NCBI GenBank assembly: GCA_001563335.1
Contig: LRSL01000013.1
Coordinates: 1 to 64,000 of the forward strand
Direction of reading: 5' to 3'
DNA: 64,000 nt
DNA from: Candidatus Thorarchaeota archaeon SMTZ1-45
Lineage (GTDB): Archaea > Asgardarchaeota > Thorarchaeia > Thorarchaeales > Thorarchaeaceae
Numbering within the stretch: position 1 is the stretch's first letter; each line of letters begins with the position of its first letter. The translations under genes were made by a program, and so were the position numbers. Below the pieces are notes generated by a model. The model had not been told where the DNA came from and searched no databases. It saw only the letters and a list, made by a program, of their open reading frames with translations. Below, one piece after another: positions 9,248 through 18,327 of this stretch.

Positions 9248-9955
9248 TTATGTTGAAATAAGAATTGCTCCTTTCTTAACCAAAAGTGCTAATACAATGT
9301 GAATGTCTTTTTCTGGCAGACTCGCAAAGTCCTCTTTGACTTCCTGTATAACTATTGACTTTACATCAAGTCTAAGTTTTCCTTTCTTGAGTGCCCACTG
9401 ATACAGAATATCTGCCCAATCCTCAAGAGGTCGCCAATAGACTCTCAATTGTCGTTTTTTCTTGTCTATCCACTCAGCAACTTGCTTGTCTATTAATACT
9501 GCAGCAATCGCATTGAAGGAGTCTACCTTATTCCTCAAATCCTTGAATGGTGGCTCACCTATGAAGGTAGCAAGTGAGAGAATATGCACATTATTCCCCT
9601 CTGTCCACTCTAATAGAAAATCTGCCCATTCCTCAGCCCAAAGTAATTTATCCTCTTCTCTTGTAGGAATACCATACATCCATTCAGTTTCTTCAATATC
9701 TCCCCAGTCAGGCATAATGAAATCAAGTTCCGTCACTACAGTTTTGGTAGCTGTTTCATCAACAACCTCAATTTTTACCTCAGGTTCTTCAGTTTCAGTT
9801 GGTTCTGAAATCTCTACGACAACCTCGGGGGAATGAACCTCCTCCTCTATGATAATCTCATCAACAGAAGGAGCTGACTCGACTTTTTCTTTTTCAACAG
9901 TTGAGGTTGTTTCCTTCGTTTTGGTCTTTTCCTTTTTCCTCTCCCGCACGCCCAC
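9248..9955 (-). CDS. vps25: ESCRT-II Vps25-like protein with acidic N-terminal extension
   Basis: The C-terminal ~130 residues carry the two winged helices of Vps25. The stretch WIDKKKRQLRVYWRPLEDWADILYQW parallels the WLDK...WRRPEEWGKLIYQW region of eukaryotic Vps25, and the protein ends in a second winged helix (IVLALLVKKGAILIS). Residues 1-100 are an added Glu/Lys/Val-rich, probably disordered tail. In eukaryotes Vps25 links ESCRT-II to ESCRT-III. The start is GTG at 9955, with GGAGGG inside the end of vps4, whose stop is 3 bp upstream. The two genes are therefore cotranscribed and probably translationally coupled. Confidence 0.85.
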   Translation of the reverse strand: MGVRERKKEKTKTKETTSTVEKEKVESAPSVDEIIIEEEVHSPEVVVEISEPTETEEPEVKIEVVDETATKTVVTELDFIMPDWGDIEETEWMYGIPTREEDKLLWAEEWADFLLEWTEGNNVHILSLATFIGEPPFKDLRNKVDSFNAIAAVLIDKQVAEWIDKKKRQLRVYWRPLEDWADILYQWALKKGKLRLDVKSIVIQEVKEDFASLPEKDIHIVLALLVKKGAILIST

Positions 9956-9958
9956 TCT

Positions 9959-11176
9959 TTAGGAACCCTCCGCCCAGTCAATGTATCTCTTGACATCCTC
10001 TGGGGGAGTTGCTGGGCGGATGTTTTCTATAGCATGCAGGAAATCATCCCGTGACACGGGGCGGATGTCCAATATCTCCTGCTCATCATCCATTCTACCA
10101 GTACGCTGCAAATCCCTAATTGGTTCCATGGCTGCCTCACGACAGACAACACTAATGTCTCTTCCACTATATCCCTCTGTAAGATCTGCCAGCTCGTCAT
10201 ATTCAACAGTTGGTGAAACCTCAACATCTTCCATATGAATCTCGAAAATCTTTGCTCGTGCCTCTCTATCTGGGAGTGGAACATGTATCTTCTTCTCAAA
10301 CCTGGAACGTAATGCGAAATCCAATTCCCATGGGAGATTCGTTGCTCCGATGAGTGTTATGCGATCTTCCTCATCGCTGGCAAGACCTTGAAGCTCTGTG
10401 AGTAACTGTGTCTTAAGACGTCTCTCGCCTCCCACATCATCACCTGACCTAGAAACACCAATTGAATCTAGCTCATCGATGAAGATTATCGCTGGTTGAT
10501 TTTTTCTTGCTAAATCAAATAAGCTCATCACAAGCCTCTCCGATTCACCCAGCCACTTGCTTACAATATTCGCAGCTGAAACATTGAAGAATGTTGCATT
10601 AACCTCCGATGCTACAGCTTTAGCAACAAGTGTTTTTCCACAACCTGCAGGTCCATAGAACAAAATCCCTCGCCATGGTTGTCTAGCTTTCCCCTTGAAG
10701 AGCTCAGGATGTTTCATGGGCGCAATTATTGCATCATCAATTGCTTGTTTTGCATCTGCAAGACCTGCAACCTCCGACATCTTCATTCTTGGACGTTCTG
10801 ATATGATGGTGTCAGAGATCATTTCTCTGAGTCTCTTCTCCTCCTCATCTAGCTCTGCTACTGCCTTTGAAGTTTCTTGGATTGGTACTTGCTCTGCAGG
10901 ACCAACATCAACCTTTGGAGGAACCATAAGACCATCAACTGGTCCATGGGATTTTTTCTTTATTCCAGAAAGATACCTTACCCTATCTACACATTCTTGA
11001 GCTCGGTCAAGATAGTGCTTTTTGACAGAAGGCAATGCCGCAGAGTTTGATAACTTGATCAGAATCTTACTTGCCTTGAGATACTCCTGACAAGCGTCTT
11101 TCTTCATACCTCTATTATCAAGTTCTATTGCTTTGGCAAGCAAAGCCTTTAGTCCATGGTCAACTCGATCCGCCAT
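9959..11176 (-). CDS. vps4: Vps4-type AAA ATPase with MIT domain
   Basis: ATPase that disassembles ESCRT-III filaments. The 405 residues comprise an MIT three-helix domain (about 1-75), a linker, and an AAA domain (about 130-300) with Walker A GPAGCGKT (175-182), Walker B IIFIDELDS (230-238), sensor 1 (GATN, 277-280) and paired arginine fingers in LRSRFEKK (about 290-292). A C-terminal lid and terminal helix follow. The length is close to eukaryotic Vps4 (~435). It is the first gene of the vps4-vps25 pair and divergent from ESCRT-III across a 142 bp promoter region. Confidence 0.95.
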   Translation of the reverse strand: MADRVDHGLKALLAKAIELDNRGMKKDACQEYLKASKILIKLSNSAALPSVKKHYLDRAQECVDRVRYLSGIKKKSHGPVDGLMVPPKVDVGPAEQVPIQETSKAVAELDEEEKRLREMISDTIISERPRMKMSEVAGLADAKQAIDDAIIAPMKHPELFKGKARQPWRGILFYGPAGCGKTLVAKAVASEVNATFFNVSAANIVSKWLGESERLVMSLFDLARKNQPAIIFIDELDSIGVSRSGDDVGGERRLKTQLLTELQGLASDEEDRITLIGATNLPWELDFALRSRFEKKIHVPLPDREARAKIFEIHMEDVEVSPTVEYDELADLTEGYSGRDISVVCREAAMEPIRDLQRTGRMDDEQEILDIRPVSRDDFLHAIENIRPATPPEDVKRYIDWAEGS

Positions 11177-11253
11177 GTATGTTCATGTGAACACTATTTG
11201 TAAGGTGTTAAGAATTTCTGTCACACCCAGTACATACATACGCAATATTATTT

Positions 11254-11280
11254 GCGAACTGCGAAGGTTTAAACGCGAAC
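11254..11280 (+). promoter_or_regulatory. ESCRT-III promoter with flanking direct repeats
   Basis: A palindromic TATA-like GTTTAAAC (11267-11274) is bracketed by two GCGAAC copies (11254-11259 and 11275-11280), 21 bp apart. This is about two helical turns and compatible with a dimeric regulator binding one face. It lies between vps4 and the ESCRT-III gene. Confidence 0.45.
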
Positions 11281-11318
11281 TTCTCATGAATGATTTGAGG
11301 TTACACTCCTAGAATTAG

Positions 11319-11936
11319 GTGAGATATTTGGGTTCAATTAGAAAGGCATTCTCCTGGGGTAGAAAGAAACCGGACATTGGTGAAATATCCAGCCGCCTCA
11401 GGATATTGTCAAAACAATTAGCGCGCCAAAGGAACAAGTTGGAGAAGGAAGAACGTGATGCAAAATCTCGTGCTGTCCGAGCAAGAAAGGCTAGTCAGAT
11501 GGAAGCATATCGAACATATGCTACTGAGATGGTGCGATTTCGAAGATATGCTCTTTCCGTTGATAAGTCACGGCTTCAGATTCTAAAGATTCTAGCTCAT
11601 CTAAATCGTGCTCAAACTTCTGCAAAGACACAGATCGCCCTTCAAGAGGTTGCAAAGATACTTGGAATGCTCGGAGATGGCACGGATGCTTCGAAAGTTG
11701 TTGCTAATGTTGATGAGATTGCTCGACGCCTTGAGGAGTTCGAGATTGAAGCTAGCATCTCTGACGAAGCACTTGATTCAACTATGGAAGTGACGTCTGA
11801 AGACATGACCTTCGCCTTTCAAGAAATTGATGCTGAGGCTGGACTCGCTGATGCATCTACAGCTGCGAAACCTATAGGTGAAGCTGAGTCTTTGGAGGAA
11901 GACATCAAAGCATTAGAACGTGAACTTGGTGTATAA
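11319..11936 (+). CDS. ESCRT-III family protein
   Basis: Forms membrane-remodelling filaments that Vps4 disassembles. The 205 residues show the ESCRT-III layout: a basic N-terminus (IRKAFSWGRKKP), a long basic helical hairpin (about 20-110: LRILSKQLARQRNKLEKEERDA), and an acidic C-terminal half. The last residues (SLEEDIKALERELGV) resemble a MIM1 helix, the site bound by the Vps4 MIT domain. The start is GTG at 11319; TTG at 11328 has better spacing from AGGTGAG and is equally possible. Whether it is the Vps2/24/46 or the Vps20/32/60 type needs a tree. It stops 2 bp before the convergent zinc-finger gene. Confidence 0.85.
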   Translation: MRYLGSIRKAFSWGRKKPDIGEISSRLRILSKQLARQRNKLEKEERDAKSRAVRARKASQMEAYRTYATEMVRFRRYALSVDKSRLQILKILAHLNRAQTSAKTQIALQEVAKILGMLGDGTDASKVVANVDEIARRLEEFEIEASISDEALDSTMEVTSEDMTFAFQEIDAEAGLADASTAAKPIGEAESLEEDIKALERELGV

Positions 11937-11938
11937 TA

Positions 11939-13516
11939 CTACCAGAGCTTGTCACGAGTATCTCTTGTGACGCGTTCAATCTCGCGTCTGTTATGATACG
12001 AGTCTCTCATAAGGTCTCTATATCTTCTGATGAAATCTTCAGTAACAAGCTGCCCACTTCGCAACATATGGACTGTATCCCGAATTGCATCTTCAATGGA
12101 TGCAGCGTCTCTTCGCAATGAATGTAATCTAGGACTCACATCATAGGTCGGATGCGGATTTTGTGTCTGATCGTATCGTTTCATGACCCTGTCTAATTCA
12201 TCACGAAATGATTCAGGTTTCCTGTAATAGCTATCATAAGGACTTCTTCGAACAGGTGTTGACCCCCAACCCCCAACCTGCTGTTTGAAACCAGGTCTCA
12301 TCAGAAACCGTTCTTCCTCATATTGTACTCTATCATTAGTTGAAAGTAATGAATATACCATCCCCTCAATCTTGAGTCTTACATCGCTAGTGCCAACATC
12401 TGTCTGTTCTATTTTCCTAACCCTTTGCATGTCTGTCTGTATATACTTCTCAAACTTTCTAGCAATCTCAATATAATCCGGTAGAACTCTCTTTGTTTGG
12501 TCTGAACAGGTCGCTTTGATTTCACCCTGTTTTAGTTTCAGAACTACACGTTTTCTGAGTCGTCCATCTTCTTCAATGGACTTTAGGTAAATCAATGGAA
12601 AATCAAAGATTGTTTCCATCTTCTTTCTTACTCGTCCAGTTTCTGCAATGAAAAGAAGTCTCTTGTTAGTGATAAAGAGTGTTCCCAATGCTTTATCATT
12701 CTTGAGAAAGTCACTCCCCGCGATCTTGATTTCAGGAAGTGCACAGACTGGAAGCTCTCCGACAGACAACTGGCCATGCTCATAGAATGTTGCGAATTGT
12801 CCTTTATAGTAGTCGAGTCCATCAAGTTGTCTTCTAATGTCCTTTAATGTGTTCTTGAGTGGTTCAAGTGCTTCATCAACATTTTGTCTATAATAGATAC
12901 CCATCTCAGTGATTCTGTTAGTTATACCCTCAATGAATGGGAATTGCGTTGGATTCCATTGAGTATAGTCTATGAAATTCTTAGTTTCCGCAGCCATCCT
13001 CTTTGCAATGATTTCAGCTTGGCTAGAGATTCTATTCTTAATAGCTGGAAGTTCGTTCTGAATAGCTTCAATCTTTTCCTCTATCCATCTGTAATGGAGA
13101 AAGTTAGCCATCCTAAGTGACACGAGTAATCTTTTCGCATTCGCTAACTTATTGGTGAACTCTCTGAGCTTTGTATGACCATATTGAATGGTCATTATTG
13201 CATGTCTCATATCTAAAGCTAGCGACCTTCTTCGATCTTCTAGAAGTACGACTCTAGTAGAGTGGCATCTAGGACAGATATCAACAGTCTTTCTTCCCTT
13301 ACTCAGATTTTCCGACTCACATTGTGGACACTCTTCGAATTTTTCCCCTGGGACAGGAGTGCCAAGGGTGTGATGACAATCACTACAGACGGTGTATTCA
13401 CTTGACCTCGATTCAAGGCATTCAGAACACAGGGCCGCTCCACAATCCTCACACATGTGAGTCGCTCTGTTTGACTGGCAAGATTTACAGTGTCCAGATG
13501 AAGGATCTTTTATCAA
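11939..13516 (-). CDS. Zinc-finger / coiled-coil / GRAM-like protein beside ESCRT-III
   Basis: A 525-residue protein. Residues 10-49 form a B-box-like double zinc site (C10, C13, C22, C25, C30, C33, C44, C47, H48). Residues 63-84 form a zinc ribbon (CPQC...CPRC). Residues 95-240 are a long helical, probably coiled-coil region. Residues 250-360 resemble a GRAM/PH fold (ALGTLFITNKRLLFIAETG, a loop, then strands with RKRVVLKLKQGEI). Residues 400-525 are charged and helical. B-boxes bind proteins and ubiquitin-system partners, and GRAM/PH folds bind phospholipids. It might be a membrane or cargo adaptor analogous to the GLUE domain of Vps36, but that is inference from position and domains. It is convergent with ESCRT-III, 2 bp apart. 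Confidence 0.7.
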   Translation of the reverse strand: MIKDPSSGHCKSCQSNRATHMCEDCGAALCSECLESRSSEYTVCSDCHHTLGTPVPGEKFEECPQCESENLSKGRKTVDICPRCHSTRVVLLEDRRRSLALDMRHAIMTIQYGHTKLREFTNKLANAKRLLVSLRMANFLHYRWIEEKIEAIQNELPAIKNRISSQAEIIAKRMAAETKNFIDYTQWNPTQFPFIEGITNRITEMGIYYRQNVDEALEPLKNTLKDIRRQLDGLDYYKGQFATFYEHGQLSVGELPVCALPEIKIAGSDFLKNDKALGTLFITNKRLLFIAETGRVRKKMETIFDFPLIYLKSIEEDGRLRKRVVLKLKQGEIKATCSDQTKRVLPDYIEIARKFEKYIQTDMQRVRKIEQTDVGTSDVRLKIEGMVYSLLSTNDRVQYEEERFLMRPGFKQQVGGWGSTPVRRSPYDSYYRKPESFRDELDRVMKRYDQTQNPHPTYDVSPRLHSLRRDAASIEDAIRDTVHMLRSGQLVTEDFIRRYRDLMRDSYHNRREIERVTRDTRDKLW

Positions 13517-13681
13517 GTGAGAACCTCCGGTAGTCTATTTACATCGAGGAGTTATCCAAGAATAACCCGTGTATTATTCTGGAAACATTGACGTATAGTT
13601 TACTGCGACTCAAAAGAATGTCCAAGCCATATCAGTTATATCCAGTTTCATAGGCTGGGGTTCAATTCAAAGGGGATATTC
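13517..13681. other. Divergent promoter region, zinc-finger protein and tldD
   Basis: This 165 bp gap separates two divergent starts and must hold both promoters. No unambiguous TATA box, operator or RNA structure stands out. AAAGGGG at 13670-13676 is the ribosome site for tldD. Confidence 0.4.
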
Positions 13682-15067
13682 ATGGAAGAACTCGCTCAGG
13701 TGGCCATTGATGCAGCTCTAAATGCCGGTGTTATGTTTGCAGATGTACGGATAGAGAACTCCACCACAACAATCATTGAACTTAATGATGGCATTACAAG
13801 GCAATCTATGGCCTCTCGGATGAAAGGAGCTGGAATCCGAGCATTCATCGATGGTGCCTGGGCTTTTGCTCAAACAACAAATCTATCCCGAGAAGGTATG
13901 CGAGCAACAGGACGATCAGTAGCTAAGTTAGCTCGAGCCACTCGGGAGAAAGTTGCAGATCGATTTAAAATCGAAGGTCCTGTTTTTGAGGACAATGTTA
14001 AGCTGAACGTGAAGAAACCTTTCGATACTGTATCTATTGATGAGAAGATGCAATTTGTAAAACTGATTGACGATCAGGCACGCAACTTTGACAAGCGAAT
14101 TGTGGCAACTCGCACGATTTATGGTGAACTAACATCAGAGATTTTCATTGCAAACACGTTAGGAACTCGTGTTTATCTTCAAAATACTATCCCTCGTATA
14201 ATCTCAGTTCCCACTGCTAAGGAGGGTCCTAATAGACAACGGATTCAGCAGTCTATTAGCCTTCGAAGCGGATTCGAAGAGATGGAAACCGAAAATGCTC
14301 AAACAATTGGCATTCGAGCATCACAACTCGCAATCGAGCTATTATCCTCAAAGACAGCTGAGGGTGGAATCTACGATGTCGTTATAGACCCTGCACTGAA
14401 TGGTGTTGTTACCCACGAGGCTTTTGGTCATGCAACAGAAGCTGATAATTGGCCTGCTCACTCAACAGTTTTGGAGGAGAAATTAAATGAAACGGTGGGT
14501 CCAGAATATCTTAGTATAAGTGACGACCCAACCCTGACTGGGATGCGAGGGTCCACTGAATATGATTGGGAGGGTACTAAAACCAAGAAACGATTGCTCG
14601 TAAAAGATGGCATTTTGACAGACTTACTCCATAGTTTAGAAACATCAAGTCGTTTGGGACTAGAACCAAATGGTGCTGCAAGAGCTCAATCATTCATGCA
14701 TGTTCCCCTACCTCGTATGAGCAATACCTTCATGGAACCAAAAGACTGGGATGTAGATGAACTCATTGAGGACACGAAGAAAGGCATACTTCTTTGCAGT
14801 TTCAACTATGGCTATACACAATCTGCAAAAGGTCAATTCATGTTTCAAGCCAGTCATGGCTATCTAATTGAAAATGGTGAGAAAGGGACAATGGTGAGGG
14901 ATGTATCACTTGCAGGAAATATCCTTGAGATATTGGCAAAAGTCGATGCTATTGGAAAAGATTTCGAGTTAGAAGCAGGAACTTGTGGCAAAGATGGTCA
15001 AAGCATTCCCACTATGACTGGTGGTCCTCATGCAAGAATCAGACAGGTGCCAGTAGGAGGAATGTAA
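13682..15067 (+). CDS. tldD: TldD-type metallopeptidase
   Basis: Catalytic subunit of the TldD/TldE heterodimeric zinc protease, known to degrade small unfolded peptides and, in bacteria, to process microcin B17 and CcdA. The 461 residues include the active-site HEAFGHATEAD (HExxxH, residues 245-250) and a C-terminal beta domain ending GGPHARIRQVPVGG. AAAGGGG lies upstream of the ATG. The next gene encodes the partner TldE, and AGGAGG within the last codons of tldD serves it, so the pair is cotranscribed. Confidence 0.92.
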   Translation: MEELAQVAIDAALNAGVMFADVRIENSTTTIIELNDGITRQSMASRMKGAGIRAFIDGAWAFAQTTNLSREGMRATGRSVAKLARATREKVADRFKIEGPVFEDNVKLNVKKPFDTVSIDEKMQFVKLIDDQARNFDKRIVATRTIYGELTSEIFIANTLGTRVYLQNTIPRIISVPTAKEGPNRQRIQQSISLRSGFEEMETENAQTIGIRASQLAIELLSSKTAEGGIYDVVIDPALNGVVTHEAFGHATEADNWPAHSTVLEEKLNETVGPEYLSISDDPTLTGMRGSTEYDWEGTKTKKRLLVKDGILTDLLHSLETSSRLGLEPNGAARAQSFMHVPLPRMSNTFMEPKDWDVDELIEDTKKGILLCSFNYGYTQSAKGQFMFQASHGYLIENGEKGTMVRDVSLAGNILEILAKVDAIGKDFELEAGTCGKDGQSIPTMTGGPHARIRQVPVGGM

Positions 15068-15068
15068 A

Positions 15069-16418
15069 CTGAATGAGAGTCTTCTTGAAACAGCTGAATA
15101 TGCTGTGAAACATGCTGAAAAGCTTGGAGCCTCTCAAGCTGAAGCTTATGTGGGACAGTCTCGTGCCTTTGCGATTGAAGCTGAGAACTCTGCAATCCGC
15201 AACGCTGAGGAGAAGCGTGATGCTGGTATTGGTGTTCGAGCTGTCATAGACAAGAGAATAGGCTTTGCTTTTGTAACAACATTATCCAAAAAAGATGTTC
15301 GTGAAGCTGTAACAAGTTCGGTGAAGCTTGCGAGAGCTTCAATTCCTGATCCAGAGTTCGTTAGTCTCCCAGCATCTGATGGATCCTATCCAATTGTGAA
15401 GGGTCTTTTTGATAAAAACATCGCAGAACTTCCTTCAGATGCTACTGCAGATATGATAATCAGAATTCTTGATGCTTCCAAGGAAGTCCTTGAAGGTCGA
15501 AACTACGCCATCTCTGCAGGAGTTCAGAGTTCATCTGGGATGAATGCAATTGTAAATTCATTAGGGATTTCCTTCTCTGAAAAACGATCATCCATCTTCT
15601 TATACTGCTCCCCTGTTGTTAAGGAAACTGATGACCAAACGACAAGTTACGATTATCAATTAACTCGGGACCTAACTGAAATTAATCCCGAGCAGGTGGG
15701 AAAGAATGCAGCTGAATTAACACTTAGTGTTCTTGGTCCTAAGACAATTGAGAGTGGTGAGATGCCTGTTGTTTTTGCTCCCTTGGGAGGAGGAACAGTC
15801 ATAGGATACGGATTTGCTGGTGCTGTTAGTGCAGAGGAGGTACAGAAAGGACGTTCGTATGTCACTGATGCTTTCGGAGATGTTATTGCATCAGATAATA
15901 TCGAGATATTTGATGATGCTCTATTGACAGGAGGGTTGGGATCCCGAACCTTTGATGCTGAAGGATTCCGCTCACAGCGGACCTCGATAATCGAAAAGGG
16001 TGTGCTTAAGGGATTTCTGCACAACTCCTATACTGCATACAAGGACAAAGTTCCAAATACCGGGAATGCAAGTAGACCCTCTTATTCAGGCCTTCCTTCA
16101 ATTTCAACATCGAATCTCATTTTATCTCCTGGACGGGGAACATTAGACGATTTAGTTTCAGAGATAGACCGAGGTGTTCTTTGTCGAAATACTGCAGATC
16201 GACCAAATATGACTACAGGCGATCTGAGTGCTATGTTGTACGAAGGTTTCTACATCGAAAGAGGTGAGATTAAACATCCACTCAAGAATACACTAGTAGG
16301 AATAAACATGCGTGATTTGTTACAACGGATTAACCAAGTTGGGAGTGACACTAAAGCCACGTTGGCAATGATAACTCCTTCATTTGTGGTTGAAAATGCT
16401 GTAGTTACTTCTGGATAG
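15069..16418 (+). CDS. tldE: TldE/PmbA-type partner protease subunit with probable CTG start
   Basis: Non-catalytic partner of TldD: the same fold but no HExxxH, with GGGTVIGYGFAGAVSAEEV at the matching place. The family's N-terminal helix (ESLLETAEYAVKHAEKLGASQAEAYV) begins upstream of the first in-frame GTG at 15105, so that start would delete conserved sequence. A CTG at 15069 sits 8 nt after AGGAGG (15055-15060), and no ATG, GTG or TTG lies in frame between. I therefore place the start at CTG 15069, giving 449 residues. The gene stops just before the convergent argS. Confidence 0.85.
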   Translation: MNESLLETAEYAVKHAEKLGASQAEAYVGQSRAFAIEAENSAIRNAEEKRDAGIGVRAVIDKRIGFAFVTTLSKKDVREAVTSSVKLARASIPDPEFVSLPASDGSYPIVKGLFDKNIAELPSDATADMIIRILDASKEVLEGRNYAISAGVQSSSGMNAIVNSLGISFSEKRSSIFLYCSPVVKETDDQTTSYDYQLTRDLTEINPEQVGKNAAELTLSVLGPKTIESGEMPVVFAPLGGGTVIGYGFAGAVSAEEVQKGRSYVTDAFGDVIASDNIEIFDDALLTGGLGSRTFDAEGFRSQRTSIIEKGVLKGFLHNSYTAYKDKVPNTGNASRPSYSGLPSISTSNLILSPGRGTLDDLVSEIDRGVLCRNTADRPNMTTGDLSAMLYEGFYIERGEIKHPLKNTLVGINMRDLLQRINQVGSDTKATLAMITPSFVVENAVVTSG

Positions 16419-16419
16419 A

Positions 16420-18327
16420 TTACATGCGATTAACAACAGGAATACCAAGGACTGTCAAGCAATTAGCCATCGTAGTCTTGAACGCACGAACAAGTGCAAG
16501 TCTTGTGGAGCGAATTTCAGCATCAGCCTTGAGAACTGGGCACGAGTCATAGAATTTACTGAAAAGATTGGCAAGACCATACCCGTATGCAGTAATTCTG
16601 TTGGGTGTAAAACTTGTACCCCACACATTCTTCTTTAGAGACCTGGCGACCTCTAAGATTTCCTCCGGTAGCTGTGCTATTGCCTTAATCAAAGCAAACT
16701 CAACCTCTGTTGAGAGCAGTTTGAAATCTGGCTTCGATGCAGGCTCATCTCCTACTTTCTCTAGGATTCTTTGAGCCCTTGCATGTGAGTATTGGAGATA
16801 TGGAGCCGCATCGCCATTGAAATCGAGAGCCTCACTCCATCTAAAGGTGATTTTTCTGTCAGGTGAGGCATTCAACATGAAATAACGTACCGCACCCACA
16901 CCAACTTGGTTTGCTACTGTGTCCTTGAAAATAGTATCATCATCTGGATTTCTCTTTTCGACTTCAATCCTAGCTAATTCAGTTGCTCTATCTAACACAT
17001 CGTCAGTCGTATAACCAATCCAGGTTCCATGTCTACCTGAGAACTCAGTATCCTCAAGTGTCACAAACTCGTAAGCAATATGGTGTGAGTTTTTACTCTC
17101 CTTTGAGTATCCAAGAATGTCCAAGATGGTGTAAATCAATCTTTGAGGATGCGCTTGTTCAGAGCCTATAACATTCATCACAATATCGAACTTGCCTAAG
17201 TCCAGTTTCTTGCCCTTGAGATCAGTTCGCATCACTGGCTTACCATTTGGCTGATTCTCAAACAACGAATACTTGAATGGGTCTTCGATAATCCCAAATT
17301 TCCAAAGCTGGAGTGCAACATCCGCGCCTGTATATGTCCTTGTGCCATCAGACCTAAACAAAACTTTGTAGGGGTCTTTCATGTCCTTGAATTCATCAAT
17401 TACTGAAAGGTCTGCAACTATGCATCCCGCTTTCTCACCCTCGTCTAGTTTCAGAATATTATCTGACTTCAACATCATTTTCTGAGCCCACTCTAAAATA
17501 CCACTGTGAGCAATCGCACTCTCCCAAACTTGATAATCATGATAGATGCCAAGTCGATATGATGTTTCATTCTGGGCGTTTAGACATTTAGTCACCATTT
17601 TAGAACTCAGCTTTGCTTCTTTACTCTCAAGGTTCTCTAGTTTCCTTGAAACCTCTCTAACCTCTTCTTGGACTGATTCGTTTTCATCAAATGCTTTCTG
17701 TACATCAACATATTGGTGACCCAAATAGTGATCATACTTTGTGTCGCTCTTCTCCTCCTCTGCGTGCATAAGTTTCCAGATTAATTGAGCAATCTGAAGT
17801 CCTAGGTCATTCACATAGTCAAGTCTTACAGCATCATAACCTACCCAGTCAAGAATACTACATAGAGTGTCTCCGAGTATGGCGTTTCTTGCATGGCCAA
17901 TGTGCCATGGTTTGGAGGGGTTGACTGCAGGATATTCAATAAGTGCCCTTTGGCCCTTGAACTCCTGACTACGTCCATAGTTTCCTCCCAACTCAAGAAC
18001 ACTCTCTATGGTCATCTCAGCCAACATTCCATGATCCAAAAAGATGTTGATGTATGGTCCCTTTGTTATGATTTCCTTAATCATTGGCTCCCTAGCTGCC
18101 AAGGCTTCGAGTTTGTGCAGGTGCTCTTTAACAATGACTACTGGTTTCTTCATCATTTGCTTTGCAAGAGTGAATGAAATTGTTGATGCAAGATCTCCTA
18201 ATGCTGGATCTGGCGGTATTTCAATTGAATTTGCCACCATCCCCTCTGAAACTGAAAAAACCTCGGATAGCATTTTCACTACCAGCTCTCTAACAGTTTC
18301 CCAAGGGTTAATAGAAATCTCTTGCAA
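16420..18327 (-). CDS. argS: Arginyl-tRNA synthetase
   Basis: Class I synthetase charging tRNA-Arg. The 635 residues show an N-terminal Add-1 domain (about 1-115), the HIGH motif in WHIGHARN (142-145), the ArgRS block FSGRHGTWIGYTTDDV near residue 430 and a C-terminal all-helical anticodon-binding domain with ALRxF-like ALVRAFKTTMANCL. No canonical KMSKS is seen, as in many ArgRS. The start is TTG at 18327, 6 nt after GGTGAT. Confidence 0.95.
   Translation of the reverse strand: MQEISINPWETVRELVVKMLSEVFSVSEGMVANSIEIPPDPALGDLASTISFTLAKQMMKKPVVIVKEHLHKLEALAAREPMIKEIITKGPYINIFLDHGMLAEMTIESVLELGGNYGRSQEFKGQRALIEYPAVNPSKPWHIGHARNAILGDTLCSILDWVGYDAVRLDYVNDLGLQIAQLIWKLMHAEEEKSDTKYDHYLGHQYVDVQKAFDENESVQEEVREVSRKLENLESKEAKLSSKMVTKCLNAQNETSYRLGIYHDYQVWESAIAHSGILEWAQKMMLKSDNILKLDEGEKAGCIVADLSVIDEFKDMKDPYKVLFRSDGTRTYTGADVALQLWKFGIIEDPFKYSLFENQPNGKPVMRTDLKGKKLDLGKFDIVMNVIGSEQAHPQRLIYTILDILGYSKESKNSHHIAYEFVTLEDTEFSGRHGTWIGYTTDDVLDRATELARIEVEKRNPDDDTIFKDTVANQVGVGAVRYFMLNASPDRKITFRWSEALDFNGDAAPYLQYSHARAQRILEKVGDEPASKPDFKLLSTEVEFALIKAIAQLPEEILEVARSLKKNVWGTSFTPNRITAYGYGLANLFSKFYDSCPVLKADAEIRSTRLALVRAFKTTMANCLTVLGIPVVNRM

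Noticed and set aside
9462..9836. A 124-codon plus-strand frame opposite vps25
   Set aside because: It is antisense to the clearly conserved vps25 gene and rich in Ser/Thr, as expected from reverse reading of acidic codons.
10027..10299. A 90-codon minus-strand frame within vps4
   Set aside because: It is the wrong frame of vps4, overlapping its AAA domain.
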